Assembly: GCF_003419895.1 (NCBI RefSeq)
Contig: NZ_QPMM01000007.1
Location: 186,001-250,000, forward strand
Direction of reading: 5' to 3'
Source: Chitinophaga silvatica
GTDB taxonomy: Bacteria > Bacteroidota > Bacteroidia > Chitinophagales > Chitinophagaceae
Length of the DNA: 64,000 bases
Shown: piece after piece, positions 53,578 to 62,235 of the stretch
Numbering within the stretch: position 1 is the stretch's first letter
Layout: each line of letters begins with the position of its first letter
Made by a program: the position numbers and the translations under genes
Notes under the pieces: model-generated
The model's database searches: none
What the model saw: the letters and a program-made list of their open reading frames with translations, nothing else
What the model was told of the DNA's origin: nothing

Positions 53578-55722
53578 TTATTTTTTCGCGGATTCTGCAT
53601 CGATCAACGGAAATTGGCTGATACGCAAACGTGCACACCCCATAGGTATCAGCGTAATTGTATCAGTAGGTTGAGCGCTGCGAACAGGGCTTGCAGGCAG
53701 CTCGCCACACAAACCATACTTATCAATTTTCCATTCAGGTATACTTCTGCCACTCACTTTCAATTGAATTGGCGCATCATTTATAGTAAATGGAAAGTTA
53801 TTAGCCGGAAAGTTTTTCTTTTCTATTACAATTCCATCTAATGGGCTAATTGTATTTAAGTTAAGACCATAATTCCAGGTGGAAGAAGGGTGTATTTCAA
53901 AAGAAGGCCAGGCTTCTGCATTTACTCCCTTTTGCCATCTCGAATCGCCAATTGCAGTAGCATTACTTTCTTTTCGCAGGTAAGTTTCCGCTATTTTAAG
54001 AGAAAACGTCAATGGCCCATAGTTAATGCTTACACTGTTTTTATTCTCTTTCCAGGTTGTGATACCTATTTTCATAGGTAAATGGAGTATTACCTGATCC
54101 TGGTTGGCCCAGGTTCTTTCAATCCTGATATACTGTCCACCCTTAGACTTAATCGATTTTTGTACATGATTAATCTCCAGTTTCGCTTCTTCACACCAGG
54201 ACGGAATACGTAGATATAGTGGAAATTTCGAGTTTTTCCTGGTTTTTATGGTGAAGATCAGTTGATCATCAAATGGATAGTTCGTTTGTTCGTCGATCTG
54301 TACTGTTTCTCCTGTTGCTACCTTTGCAGTTACTTCCGATGAGGCATATAATGTGGCCGCAATTCCATTATCAGGAGTTGCCATCCATAAATTTTCGCTA
54401 AAATATGGCCACCCTTGAGAATGATTATGCTGACAACAACGGGAGCTGAATGGGTTCATCATTAGAAATGGACCGGAGTTATTAATGCCCGGGCTATGAT
54501 TTAAAGCATCACTCACCACCATATTGGGGCTGGTAATATAACGAAGCGAACGGAAGTCTGGCATTACTGCAGCAGGGTAGGAGTTGAAGGCAACATTTTC
54601 TGCCTGATCGCTCCAGCGGATATCTCCTGTGATTCTTAGCATTTCTTCATCGCTATTCATCTCTTCCACCATCCCACAGGTTTCGGTTCCCTGACGTGGA
54701 TCAATAAAGCCAGGCCTTGCCACCTCATCGCTGCCGAATAAGCCTCCTGGAACCTGTCCAAAATAGTTGCGGATTATTTTATGAACATCATAACTTGCCT
54801 TCAAATCTTCCTTATTTCCGGATAATTGATAATATATGGCTGGTTCCCTGAATCCCTGGGCAATATTTACATTATGCCAATCAGGTAACAAATGCGTCCA
54901 TGTTGGTCGTTCACTGCCCTCAATACCAGTTACGTGTTCATTATTCCGATTTGCCCAACTAGTAGAATTACGATGTATTTTTTTTGCCAGATCCAATAAC
55001 CAGGTATCTCCGGTAATATTATAAAGCCATAATACACTATGTAGGTTGTCGCCTGTTCTCAGGCCCTGCCAGTAATGAAACTGCCTGATAAATTTATCTT
55101 CAGGATAGTTGAGCTGGTACCTGAAAAAATTCTTCATGAATTCAATTACACGTTTATCTGTCGAATACTCGTAGTACGATTGTAGGCAATACAACATGAT
55201 CATTTTGGGCCAGAAATCTTCCGCCCCATTGCTATCTACTGTAGTAGGCCCAAAATTTCCATCGCTTCTCTGACTGTTCAATACACCTTCTAACCAAACG
55301 CGGGATTCATCAATTATTTCCTTGTCGCGTAAAATGTAACCAATATTAGCATAGCCTTTTAGCCAGTAGGGAACTTCTTCCCATCCAAATTCTCCTTTCC
55401 CTTCTTTAGATAACCAGGCATTATTCTCTTTTTGTAACCAGGCACTAATATGTCCTAATTGTCCGGTAAGTCCGCTTTTTTGCCGTTTAAGGTATTCTAA
55501 AAGCCATCCTTTTGGTTGAATAGCTGTTACAGGTAATTTGATTAGTGCTTCGGGCTGCAGAGGTTTTCGGTTACCCGGATAGAATCTATTATTGTCTTTT
55601 CGTGGTATATTGTCAATCACTGTAATATTTTCATCGGGCTTAGGCCGATCCATAGCTAAGAAAAGGCAGCCAAATGCCACTGATAAACACAGACCCGAGT
55701 TTTTAATCCAATTTTTGCGCAT
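53578..55722 (-). CDS. GH127-type beta-L-arabinofuranosidase (DUF1680)
   Basis: A 714-residue protein with an N-terminal hydrophobic signal (about residues 8-24). The (alpha/alpha)6 catalytic domain carries the GH127 zinc site: Glu347 and Cys349 in TETCGMVEEM, and the double Cys429/Cys430 in SSRCCQHN. These correspond in order and spacing to Glu338, Cys340, Cys417 and Cys418 of the bifidobacterial enzyme HypBA1. Beta-sandwich domains follow. It should release L-arabinofuranose or a related sugar from plant glycans in the periplasm or at the surface; related families (GH137, GH142, GH146) cannot be excluded. It follows the GH43-like gene by 66 bases on the same strand. Confidence 0.82.
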   Translation of the reverse strand: MRKNWIKNSGLCLSVAFGCLFLAMDRPKPDENITVIDNIPRKDNNRFYPGNRKPLQPEALIKLPVTAIQPKGWLLEYLKRQKSGLTGQLGHISAWLQKENNAWLSKEGKGEFGWEEVPYWLKGYANIGYILRDKEIIDESRVWLEGVLNSQRSDGNFGPTTVDSNGAEDFWPKMIMLYCLQSYYEYSTDKRVIEFMKNFFRYQLNYPEDKFIRQFHYWQGLRTGDNLHSVLWLYNITGDTWLLDLAKKIHRNSTSWANRNNEHVTGIEGSERPTWTHLLPDWHNVNIAQGFREPAIYYQLSGNKEDLKASYDVHKIIRNYFGQVPGGLFGSDEVARPGFIDPRQGTETCGMVEEMNSDEEMLRITGDIRWSDQAENVAFNSYPAAVMPDFRSLRYITSPNMVVSDALNHSPGINNSGPFLMMNPFSSRCCQHNHSQGWPYFSENLWMATPDNGIAATLYASSEVTAKVATGETVQIDEQTNYPFDDQLIFTIKTRKNSKFPLYLRIPSWCEEAKLEINHVQKSIKSKGGQYIRIERTWANQDQVILHLPMKIGITTWKENKNSVSINYGPLTFSLKIAETYLRKESNATAIGDSRWQKGVNAEAWPSFEIHPSSTWNYGLNLNTISPLDGIVIEKKNFPANNFPFTINDAPIQLKVSGRSIPEWKIDKYGLCGELPASPVRSAQPTDTITLIPMGCARLRISQFPLIDAESAKK

Positions 55723-55788
55723 ATTATTTTTATTTTATCCTGAGCTTGGGTTTTATCTGCTCAGCGATTTATTTCTATCGAAGGTTAA

Positions 55789-56856
55789 TTATTGAGGTAT
55801 TTTTTTTGCCGGAATATTTTTTAAAAGGGCATATTTGTTTCTATCGCAAATCATTTTTCCTGATTCCAGTTCCAGCTCGGCAACCTGCAAGGACGACCGG
55901 CGATATCTCCAGCGATTATTATCATTATCTTCTTCTTTTTCTCCCGGGTATACACGGCCTGGGTGAGTGAAATAGAATATGTATGCTTTGTTATTTACAA
56001 TTTTTACATCTGCATGCCTGCCCTGATCAATGTCATCTGGTCTTATTCCTGGTGTGTTGAGTATAGTGTTATTGTATTCCCAGTGAGTAGCATCAACAGA
56101 ACGAAAAACGTCAAGTCCGGTATAATCATCGTAGGTAGGATCAGTTATCATCCAATAGGCATTATTAAAGTAAAACACTACCGGACCTTCATGTCCTCTG
56201 TTTTTTACTTCGGCTGTATTATTAAAAGTCCAGTGACTAAGGTCTTTACTTGTGCCGGAGGATGTAACGCCTTGCTGATCTTTGTACCAAATTTTCCAAC
56301 TGTGATCGGGTAACCGGAAAACAGATGCATCAATGCAGCCTCTTAACCCTATATCATTAAGCTTCTTCCAGGTTTTTAAATCCTTACTGGTATAATGAAA
56401 TACCTGTGCTTCTCCGCCCCAATAATCATAAACGCCTTTGATATAGGTAACAATCATATGATAAAGCTGATCGTCGGGATTTTGAAATACCTGTGGGGCC
56501 CAAAATGAATTTAACCCGGTATCGGGTTGCGGTAGGTTTGCTGTGCCTTCATAGGTCCAGGTTTTGCCATAATCCGCGGATGCAGCGATGCCTATAGAGG
56601 TTCCGTAACAGTAGGCAACTCCCTTTAAATCTAAAGCAGCTCTACGAGCAGTATAGAATATTATCCATTTCTTTGTAGCGCTATGCCAGATGACTGTTGG
56701 ATCAGCAGCTCCATCATATACAGGATCTCTGAACAAAGGAGCGGGAGCCTTGGCAATATCGAACTTTACATTTGTTTGCGAACCTTGTATTTGACCTGAT
56801 ACTCTAAGTTGAATCACAAGGAACAGTAGCAGCGCATAAACAATTTTTTTCTGCAT
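55789..56856 (-). CDS. GH43-like five-bladed propeller glycoside hydrolase
   Basis: A 355-residue secreted protein (signal to about residue 21, VSGQ). The three acids of clan GH-F are visible in the expected blades: Asp52 in AADPTVIW (base), Asp176 in CIDASVF (pKa modulator) and Glu223 in GHEGPVVF (acid). Strands with SADYGKTW, SKDLKTW and SKDLSHW are typical propeller turns. GH43 members remove arabinose or xylose from plant polysaccharides, which suits the GH127 partner encoded downstream; the substrate itself is inferred. It is the first gene of the two-gene operon. Confidence 0.78.
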   Translation of the reverse strand: MQKKIVYALLLFLVIQLRVSGQIQGSQTNVKFDIAKAPAPLFRDPVYDGAADPTVIWHSATKKWIIFYTARRAALDLKGVAYCYGTSIGIAASADYGKTWTYEGTANLPQPDTGLNSFWAPQVFQNPDDQLYHMIVTYIKGVYDYWGGEAQVFHYTSKDLKTWKKLNDIGLRGCIDASVFRLPDHSWKIWYKDQQGVTSSGTSKDLSHWTFNNTAEVKNRGHEGPVVFYFNNAYWMITDPTYDDYTGLDVFRSVDATHWEYNNTILNTPGIRPDDIDQGRHADVKIVNNKAYIFYFTHPGRVYPGEKEEDNDNNRWRYRRSSLQVAELELESGKMICDRNKYALLKNIPAKKIPQ

Positions 56857-57395
56857 AGTATTTACATTAGTAATTCTTATACCGAAAATCAGTTACTATT
56901 AAGTAGTATCACGATTTCCAATATATTCACTAGTTTTTGGAGAAAAGTTGAAGGACGGATATAACGTCATCGACTTTCTGTCAGCTGCTACAATCTGACA
57001 GAACAGTATTTAAAGGATCTGTTTTATAATGTTATTGCACCTCTAAGTTGCTACTATTTAGAAGTATGTGAATAGTATTTCCTGAATTAATCCGGCTAAA
57101 GATAGGAATTAAAATGATAAGTAGTTAGGAGAAACTATTGTTGAATCCTTGGTAATAGCGCAATAATTTTTGTAACTCTTTGTCTCGAGTGTTTGTGATT
57201 TCAGAATCATGTTGATGATTGTAAAATTTAAATCCACCTGAAATTGAATTCCACCATTATATGTTATGTATTACGTACCATTTGGGCAATCTGACAATGA
57301 GATTACATTAATTTGCCATAATTTTGCGGCCAATTCATAATAAATAGTGGCCTGCTCATTATGATCAGCCTGTTTATTTTTTAACACAATCTATA
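56857..57395. other. Divergent regulatory region between the GH43-like and DnaJ-KTSC genes
   Basis: No gene. It contains three palindromic elements: TACTATTAAGTAGTA (56894-56908), TTCTGTCAG/CTGACAGAA (56976-57003) and TACTATTTAGAAGTA (57052-57066). The first and third are variants of one site. A TAATTTTG -7 box lies at 57319-57326 for the rightward gene. Confidence 0.5.
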
Positions 57396-57845
57396 ATGAG
57401 TAAAATAGCAGACTACAGAAAACTGTTGGGCGTAACCAAAGCTACAGATCTAAAAGAATTAAAGTCAACTTACCGAAACCTGATGAAGGAATGGCATCCC
57501 GATAAATTCGTGGGGCTGGAAGAGGAGAAGAAATTAGAAGCAGAAGCAAAGAGTAAAGCATTAATTGAGGCATATCATTTTCTGGTAAGCATCGCTCCGG
57601 AGACTATTGAAGCTGCGCTGCCTGAATATACAGCAACCATCACTGCCAGCATGATCCATGATTTTAGTTATAGTAAAACAACCCTGCAAATTCAGTTTCA
57701 GGATGGCAGTAGCTATGAATATCTGGATGTACCTAAGGCATTATATGTGAAATTAGTTAACTCTGATACACCAGGAAGATTCTGCCGCCGGCATATCTAC
57801 CATGAGTTTGTGTATCGCAAAATCAGCAGAGCTGTAGAAGCATAG
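57396..57845 (+). CDS. DnaJ-domain protein with C-terminal KTSC domain
   Basis: A 149-residue protein of two parts. Residues about 5-70 are a J domain with the HPD tripeptide (His34-Pro35-Asp36 in KEWHPDKF) that stimulates Hsp70 ATPase. Residues about 80-145 are a KTSC domain (YSKTTLQIQFQDGSSYEYLDVP, then PGRFCRRHIYHEFVYRK), a small fold often linked to lysyl-tRNA synthetase C-termini or phage proteins. It is cytoplasmic, with no signal peptide. The fusion would bring DnaK to whatever KTSC binds (inference). Confidence 0.88.
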   Translation: MSKIADYRKLLGVTKATDLKELKSTYRNLMKEWHPDKFVGLEEEKKLEAEAKSKALIEAYHFLVSIAPETIEAALPEYTATITASMIHDFSYSKTTLQIQFQDGSSYEYLDVPKALYVKLVNSDTPGRFCRRHIYHEFVYRKISRAVEA

Positions 57846-58032
57846 GATAGTAGTTTGAACAGAAGCGCTTGCTGGTTTTTTCTGTGTAAAGATTCTGTAA
57901 TACAAATATTTATTTGAGAATAATACCAACATTAATTACAGGATTGTTATAAAAGGAGTTGATCACAGATAATTGACGCAAATTCCCCTGTGATTGTCGC
58001 ATTGGCCCATCCCCAGGTTTGGTGATGGGCTT

Positions 58033-58040
58033 TACATTTG
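58033..58040 (+). promoter_or_regulatory. Candidate -7 box of the reductase gene
   Basis: TACATTTG matches TAnnTTTG exactly, 11 bases before the ATG; the nearest TTTG upstream (58018-58021) is too close for a normal -33 element. Confidence 0.35.
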
Positions 58041-58051
58041 AAGAAAAAATT

Positions 58052-58630
58052 ATGCGCAAGTTACAGATGAAGATGTCGATGTCGCTTGATGGTTTTGTTT
58101 CCGGCCCCGGTGGATCGCTCGATTGGATTTTCAAAACCGGTGATGAACAGTCGAAGGCTATGGCTTTGGAGCAGTGTAGTGCTGCCGGATTGATTATTAT
58201 GGGTAGAAAGTCGTTTGAGGGTACGGCATCCTACTGGCCAACTTCTACCGATGCGTTTGCCAGACCTATGAACGAAATTCCCAAAGCTGTATTTACCAAA
58301 AATGGTTATAAGGGCTATGATCCGGGTCCTGATCCATCACCTGCTGCACTTTCCTGGGCCAATGCGAGGATTTTTGAAGGAGACCTGGTACAGGGAATCA
58401 ATGAGCTTAAAGCGGAAGAAGGAAAGCCTATTTCAGCAATAGGAGGTGCAGAATTTATGAGGAGCCTGATTGCGGCCAGACTTATCGACGAATTCTACTT
58501 ATTTATTCATCCGGTGGCATTAGGTAGTGGATTGAGAATTTTTGATGGGATTGAAGATCCTCTTTATCTGAATTTAGTAGATGTCAAAGTTTTTCCTAAA
58601 GGAACAACCCTACACATTTATAAATTATAA
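58052..58630 (+). CDS. Dihydrofolate reductase-family protein (RibD C-terminal type)
   Basis: A 192-residue protein from ATG 58052 (ATG 58025 would add nine residues). It follows the RibD_C/YyaP pattern: KMSMSLDGFVSGPGG and LDWIF at the N-terminus, AGLIIMGRKSFEG, a NADPH-binding ISAIGGAEFMRSL strand-loop (Gly-Gly), and a C-terminal DEFYLFIHPVALGSGLRIF. Such proteins reduce a pterin- or pyrimidine-like substrate with NADPH; many have no assigned reaction. It stands alone and ends in a strong terminator. Confidence 0.88.
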   Translation: MRKLQMKMSMSLDGFVSGPGGSLDWIFKTGDEQSKAMALEQCSAAGLIIMGRKSFEGTASYWPTSTDAFARPMNEIPKAVFTKNGYKGYDPGPDPSPAALSWANARIFEGDLVQGINELKAEEGKPISAIGGAEFMRSLIAARLIDEFYLFIHPVALGSGLRIFDGIEDPLYLNLVDVKVFPKGTTLHIYKL

Positions 58631-58714
58631 GGTTCTGTTTGATCGTGTGATATCCATTTTTTAAATAATATTATTTTCCTGAAAAACATAATCATTCTTA
58701 AGATCATTCATCTA

Positions 58715-58750
58715 TTAAAACCTGCTTTGGTAGCAGGTTTTAATTTGTTT
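58715..58750 (+). terminator. Intrinsic terminator
   Basis: A perfect 12-bp stem (TTAAAACCTGCT/AGCAGGTTTTAA) with a 5-base loop and a T-rich tail, 84 bases after the reductase stop. Confidence 0.85.
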
Positions 58751-59089
58751 ATTTGAAAACTCCCTGGTTATCATTTTCGTTATTATTCTTATTATAACCT
58801 GAACAATCACTGTTCATGAATTATTGATGTTCTCCTGTTTCTATTGGAATAACCTTATAGATATTATTATAGGTTGATAATAGATATCTCTGCTAACCTT
58901 CTCACCTAGATACTGTCTGGTCACCAAACCAAAATAGAAGCTGAAATTCCTTTCCTAATATCATCCTTCATCAACATAATAATAGGTTTCAGTAATAAAT
59001 AATCAATCTATGATTCCATTTGTAAACTCCTAATTGATTGATATTCCTTGCCGGCCACGAACTTTTATAGGTTTTCAAAATAAAAATCA
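58751..59089. other. Intergenic region upstream of the SusC promoter
   Basis: AT-rich and without a supported gene. It leads into the operator and promoter at 59090-59128. Confidence 0.4.
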
Positions 59090-59105
59090 ATGCAAACGAT
59101 TGCAT
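59090..59105. promoter_or_regulatory. LacI/GalR-type operator
   Basis: ATGCAAACGATTGCAT is a 16-base palindrome with the central CG and the TGNAANCGNTTNCA pattern of LacI-family operators. Its right half contains the -33 element of the SusC promoter, a repression position. The regulator gene is not in this window. Confidence 0.65.
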
Positions 59106-59128
59106 AATTCTAAAGTTTTACTATTTTG
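59100..59128 (+). promoter_or_regulatory. Promoter of the right-hand SusC/SusD operon
   Basis: -33 TTG at 59100-59102 and a near-consensus -7 TATTTTG at 59122-59128, separated by 19 bases. The leader to ATG 59219 is about 85 bases. Confidence 0.5.
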
Positions 59129-59218
59129 TTCCCTGAAGAACCTGAGTAGTGAACCCATTAACATCACTTGTATCCAAAATCTGACTTAAACCCAACTTTT
59201 AATCCTCAATCTAACGTT

Positions 59219-62200
59219 ATGAAGAAACCCATTTCACGTTTCCTATGTCTGATAGCATGTCTGCTATTGTATCAATTTACCGGGGGGCAAACAAAGCCTA
59301 TTACCATTGAGGGAAATGTACTCGATGCCCAAAAATCACCATTGGTAGGAGTTACCATTGCCATTAAAGGCAAAAATATTGGTACAGTCACCGATCTGAA
59401 AGGACATTACAGGTTGCAGGTAAACGATCCTGTCAACGCAGTATTGGTGTATACTTTTGTTGGTTTTGTTACACATGAAGAACCTGTCAATAGTCGTGCA
59501 ATCGTTTCCATTATTTTGGAAGTCGATCGCAAAAAACTCGACGAAATTGTAGTCGTCGGATATGGCCAACAGCGGAAAACGGATGTAACCGGAGCCATTT
59601 CCAGTGTAAATGCAAAGTCGATCCAGGATGTACCTGTAACTAATCCGCAACAGGCCTTACAAGGCCGCGCACCTGGGGTAGAAGTTATAAATAACAGCTC
59701 TAAGCCCGGAGATGAGCCACAGGTAAGGATTCGTGGGTCACGCTCCCTCAATGCCGGAAACGATCCGCTCTATGTAGTTGACGGAATTCCTTATTCCGGT
59801 AGCCTGAACGATATCGGTACGGGTGTAATACAATCGATGGATATTTTGAAAGACGCCTCTGCTACAGCTATTTATGGCTCCAGAGGTGCAAATGGTGTCA
59901 TCCTCGTTACCACACAAAGAGGTAAAACAGGAAAAGCAGTAGTCTCCTACAGTGGCTCCTATGGCATCGTACATCAACTCGGCGAAACCGATATGATGAA
60001 CGCCGCACGCTTCACGGAAATGCGACGGGATGCTAACCGCACCATCGGAAAATACGATGATAATAACCCCGACGCTTCAGATCAGAAGATTTTCAACGCT
60101 ACAGAATATGCCAATATCAAGAAAGGGGTGGATGTTGACTGGCAAAAACTCATGATTTCGCCTGGCTACCAAAACAACCATGGTATTAATGTTTCGGGTG
60201 GTACAGAAAATACCAGGTATAGCATGGGGCTGAGCTATTTTAAAGACCAGGGGGTGCTGAAACTACAAAGCTTTGAACGTTATAATTTTAATGTGGCACT
60301 GGATCAGCGTATAGGTAACAGGGTTAGAGTAGGCGCATCTATTCTGGGTTCATACAGTCTTCGCACTGGTGAAACCTACAATGGCATTGATAATGCCCTT
60401 AAAATGTTACCTATTGCAGCTCCATATGATGATAATGGTAAGCTGATTACCTACCCAACAGGCGATAACCAGCAACCCAACCCATTACTCGATTACGTAG
60501 ATGGTAATCGCATCGAACTGATGAAACGTTTGCGTGTATTCACCAGCTTATACGGAGAAGTAGAAATTCTCAATGGATTAAAATATCGCCTCAACGTAGG
60601 GCCGGATATCCAATCCTACAATTATGGATTATTCCAGGGGAAAAATAATACGAACCTTCTGATCGGTGGTGGTGATGCCACTGCTACCAAAAATAACGCT
60701 TCAGTAGTTGCATATACCATCGAAAACCTCCTTACTTACAATAAACTGGTGAAGAAACATAATATCGGTGTAACTGGCTTATATAGTGTGCAACGACAAA
60801 CTACCGATATGGGAGGTACCAACGTAAGAGGAATCCCGGTAGAATCCCAGCAATACTTTAATCTGGGGCAGGCACTGAATGTTACCGGTTTGAGCAGCAG
60901 TTTAAGTACCTGGACAATCCTCTCCTACATGGGGCGTCTGAACTATGGATACGACGACCGTTACTTGTTAACACTCACTTTACGTGCTGATGGCTCCTCC
61001 CGTTTTGCTCCCGGAGAAAAATGGGGCTATTTCCCTTCTGTGGCAGTAGGGTGGAACATCATGAACGAAGCACCATTTAAAAGAATACAAGTGATAGATA
61101 ACCTGAAGCTACGTGCCAGCTATGGTCGTATAGGCAATACCGGTATCACTCCTTATGCTACGCAGGGTGCTCTGCAAAGGATTCCATATTCCTTCGGAAA
61201 TAAAGGGGTTCTGGGCTATGTACCTTCCGACCTGCGTAATCCTACCCTTACCTGGGAAACTACTACATCAACAGATATAGGACTTGATTTTGGCTTTTTC
61301 AATGGCCGTATCAGTGGGGTAATTGAGTGGTATAATCAGCATACCACCGACCTGCTGATGCCACAGGCATTGCCTTATAGTAATGGCTTCAATCAGGTGT
61401 TAATGAACCTGGGAACCAGCCGGAACAGAGGGCTGGAGATAGGAGTTTCGGCTACTGTGATAGATAATCCTAAGGGCTTCTCCTGGAAAATGGATGTTAA
61501 CTATTCACGTAACCGCTCAAGGATTTTGTCGCTGGGAGAAGGTGGAACTGCAGATATTGGAAATGCATGGTTTGTTGGTCAGCCTACTATTGTGTATTAC
61601 GATTTTAAAAAGATAGGAATCTGGCAGGACAAAGACATTGCTTTAGCAGCCAAATATGGTGTAAAACCCGGAGAGATCAGATTGGAAGATGTAAACAAAG
61701 ATACAGTGATAGACGCGAAGAACGACCGGCAGATTCTGGGAACTCCTGAAGCCAAATGGCAGGCGGGAACTACCCAGCGTTTTTCCTATAAAGGTTTTGA
61801 ATTGTCTGTAGTGGCGTTTGCACGTTGGGGTAGTATGATCCGTAGCGATTTCTATTCTAACTACAACACATTGTTTGGCCGTTATAACAACCTGAATGTT
61901 GTTTATAATACCCCGGCTAATCCTTCTAACGATTTTCCGCGCCCGAATGCCAATCAGGAAAGGCCCAGTAATTTCCAATCACTCAGCTACTTTGATGGGT
62001 CATTCTTCAAAATTCGTAATGTAACGCTGGCCTACTCCTTACCTGAGAAGCTGATACGTGACTGGAAGATGCAGGAATTACGATTTACTGTAGGGGTAAA
62101 GCAGCCATTGATCTTAGCTCCTTATCGTCAGAAATGGAAAGGTATTGATCCGGAAGATGTAACTGTAATAGGGATCGATGCTCCTGCCACCTGGATGCTG

Positions 62201-62227
62201 CAATTCGGTATTAATGCGAAGTTTTAA
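59219..62227 (+). CDS. SusC/RagA-family TonB-linked outer membrane protein
   Basis: A 1002-residue transporter from ATG 59219 (an in-frame TTG 51 bases upstream is rejected). It has a signal peptide (to about residue 23, FTGGQ), a CarboxypepD_reg-like domain (about 27-105, IEGNVLDAQKSPLVGVTIAI), the plug with the exact SusC signature LDEIVVVGYGQQRKTDVTGAIS, PLYVVDGIPYSG and ILKDASATAIYGSRGANGV, and a barrel ending in INAKF. It pairs with the SusD 8 bases downstream. Near the GH127 and GH43-like genes it may import arabinose-containing oligosaccharides (inference). Confidence 0.96.
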   Translation: MKKPISRFLCLIACLLLYQFTGGQTKPITIEGNVLDAQKSPLVGVTIAIKGKNIGTVTDLKGHYRLQVNDPVNAVLVYTFVGFVTHEEPVNSRAIVSIILEVDRKKLDEIVVVGYGQQRKTDVTGAISSVNAKSIQDVPVTNPQQALQGRAPGVEVINNSSKPGDEPQVRIRGSRSLNAGNDPLYVVDGIPYSGSLNDIGTGVIQSMDILKDASATAIYGSRGANGVILVTTQRGKTGKAVVSYSGSYGIVHQLGETDMMNAARFTEMRRDANRTIGKYDDNNPDASDQKIFNATEYANIKKGVDVDWQKLMISPGYQNNHGINVSGGTENTRYSMGLSYFKDQGVLKLQSFERYNFNVALDQRIGNRVRVGASILGSYSLRTGETYNGIDNALKMLPIAAPYDDNGKLITYPTGDNQQPNPLLDYVDGNRIELMKRLRVFTSLYGEVEILNGLKYRLNVGPDIQSYNYGLFQGKNNTNLLIGGGDATATKNNASVVAYTIENLLTYNKLVKKHNIGVTGLYSVQRQTTDMGGTNVRGIPVESQQYFNLGQALNVTGLSSSLSTWTILSYMGRLNYGYDDRYLLTLTLRADGSSRFAPGEKWGYFPSVAVGWNIMNEAPFKRIQVIDNLKLRASYGRIGNTGITPYATQGALQRIPYSFGNKGVLGYVPSDLRNPTLTWETTTSTDIGLDFGFFNGRISGVIEWYNQHTTDLLMPQALPYSNGFNQVLMNLGTSRNRGLEIGVSATVIDNPKGFSWKMDVNYSRNRSRILSLGEGGTADIGNAWFVGQPTIVYYDFKKIGIWQDKDIALAAKYGVKPGEIRLEDVNKDTVIDAKNDRQILGTPEAKWQAGTTQRFSYKGFELSVVAFARWGSMIRSDFYSNYNTLFGRYNNLNVVYNTPANPSNDFPRPNANQERPSNFQSLSYFDGSFFKIRNVTLAYSLPEKLIRDWKMQELRFTVGVKQPLILAPYRQKWKGIDPEDVTVIGIDAPATWMLQFGINAKF

Positions 62228-62235
62228 TCATTAAA

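Noticed and set aside
58005..58030. Hairpin GCCCATC/GATGGGC before the DHFR-family gene as a riboswitch or attenuator
   Set aside because: Only a 7-bp stem with a 12-base loop, with no conserved elements of a known riboswitch.
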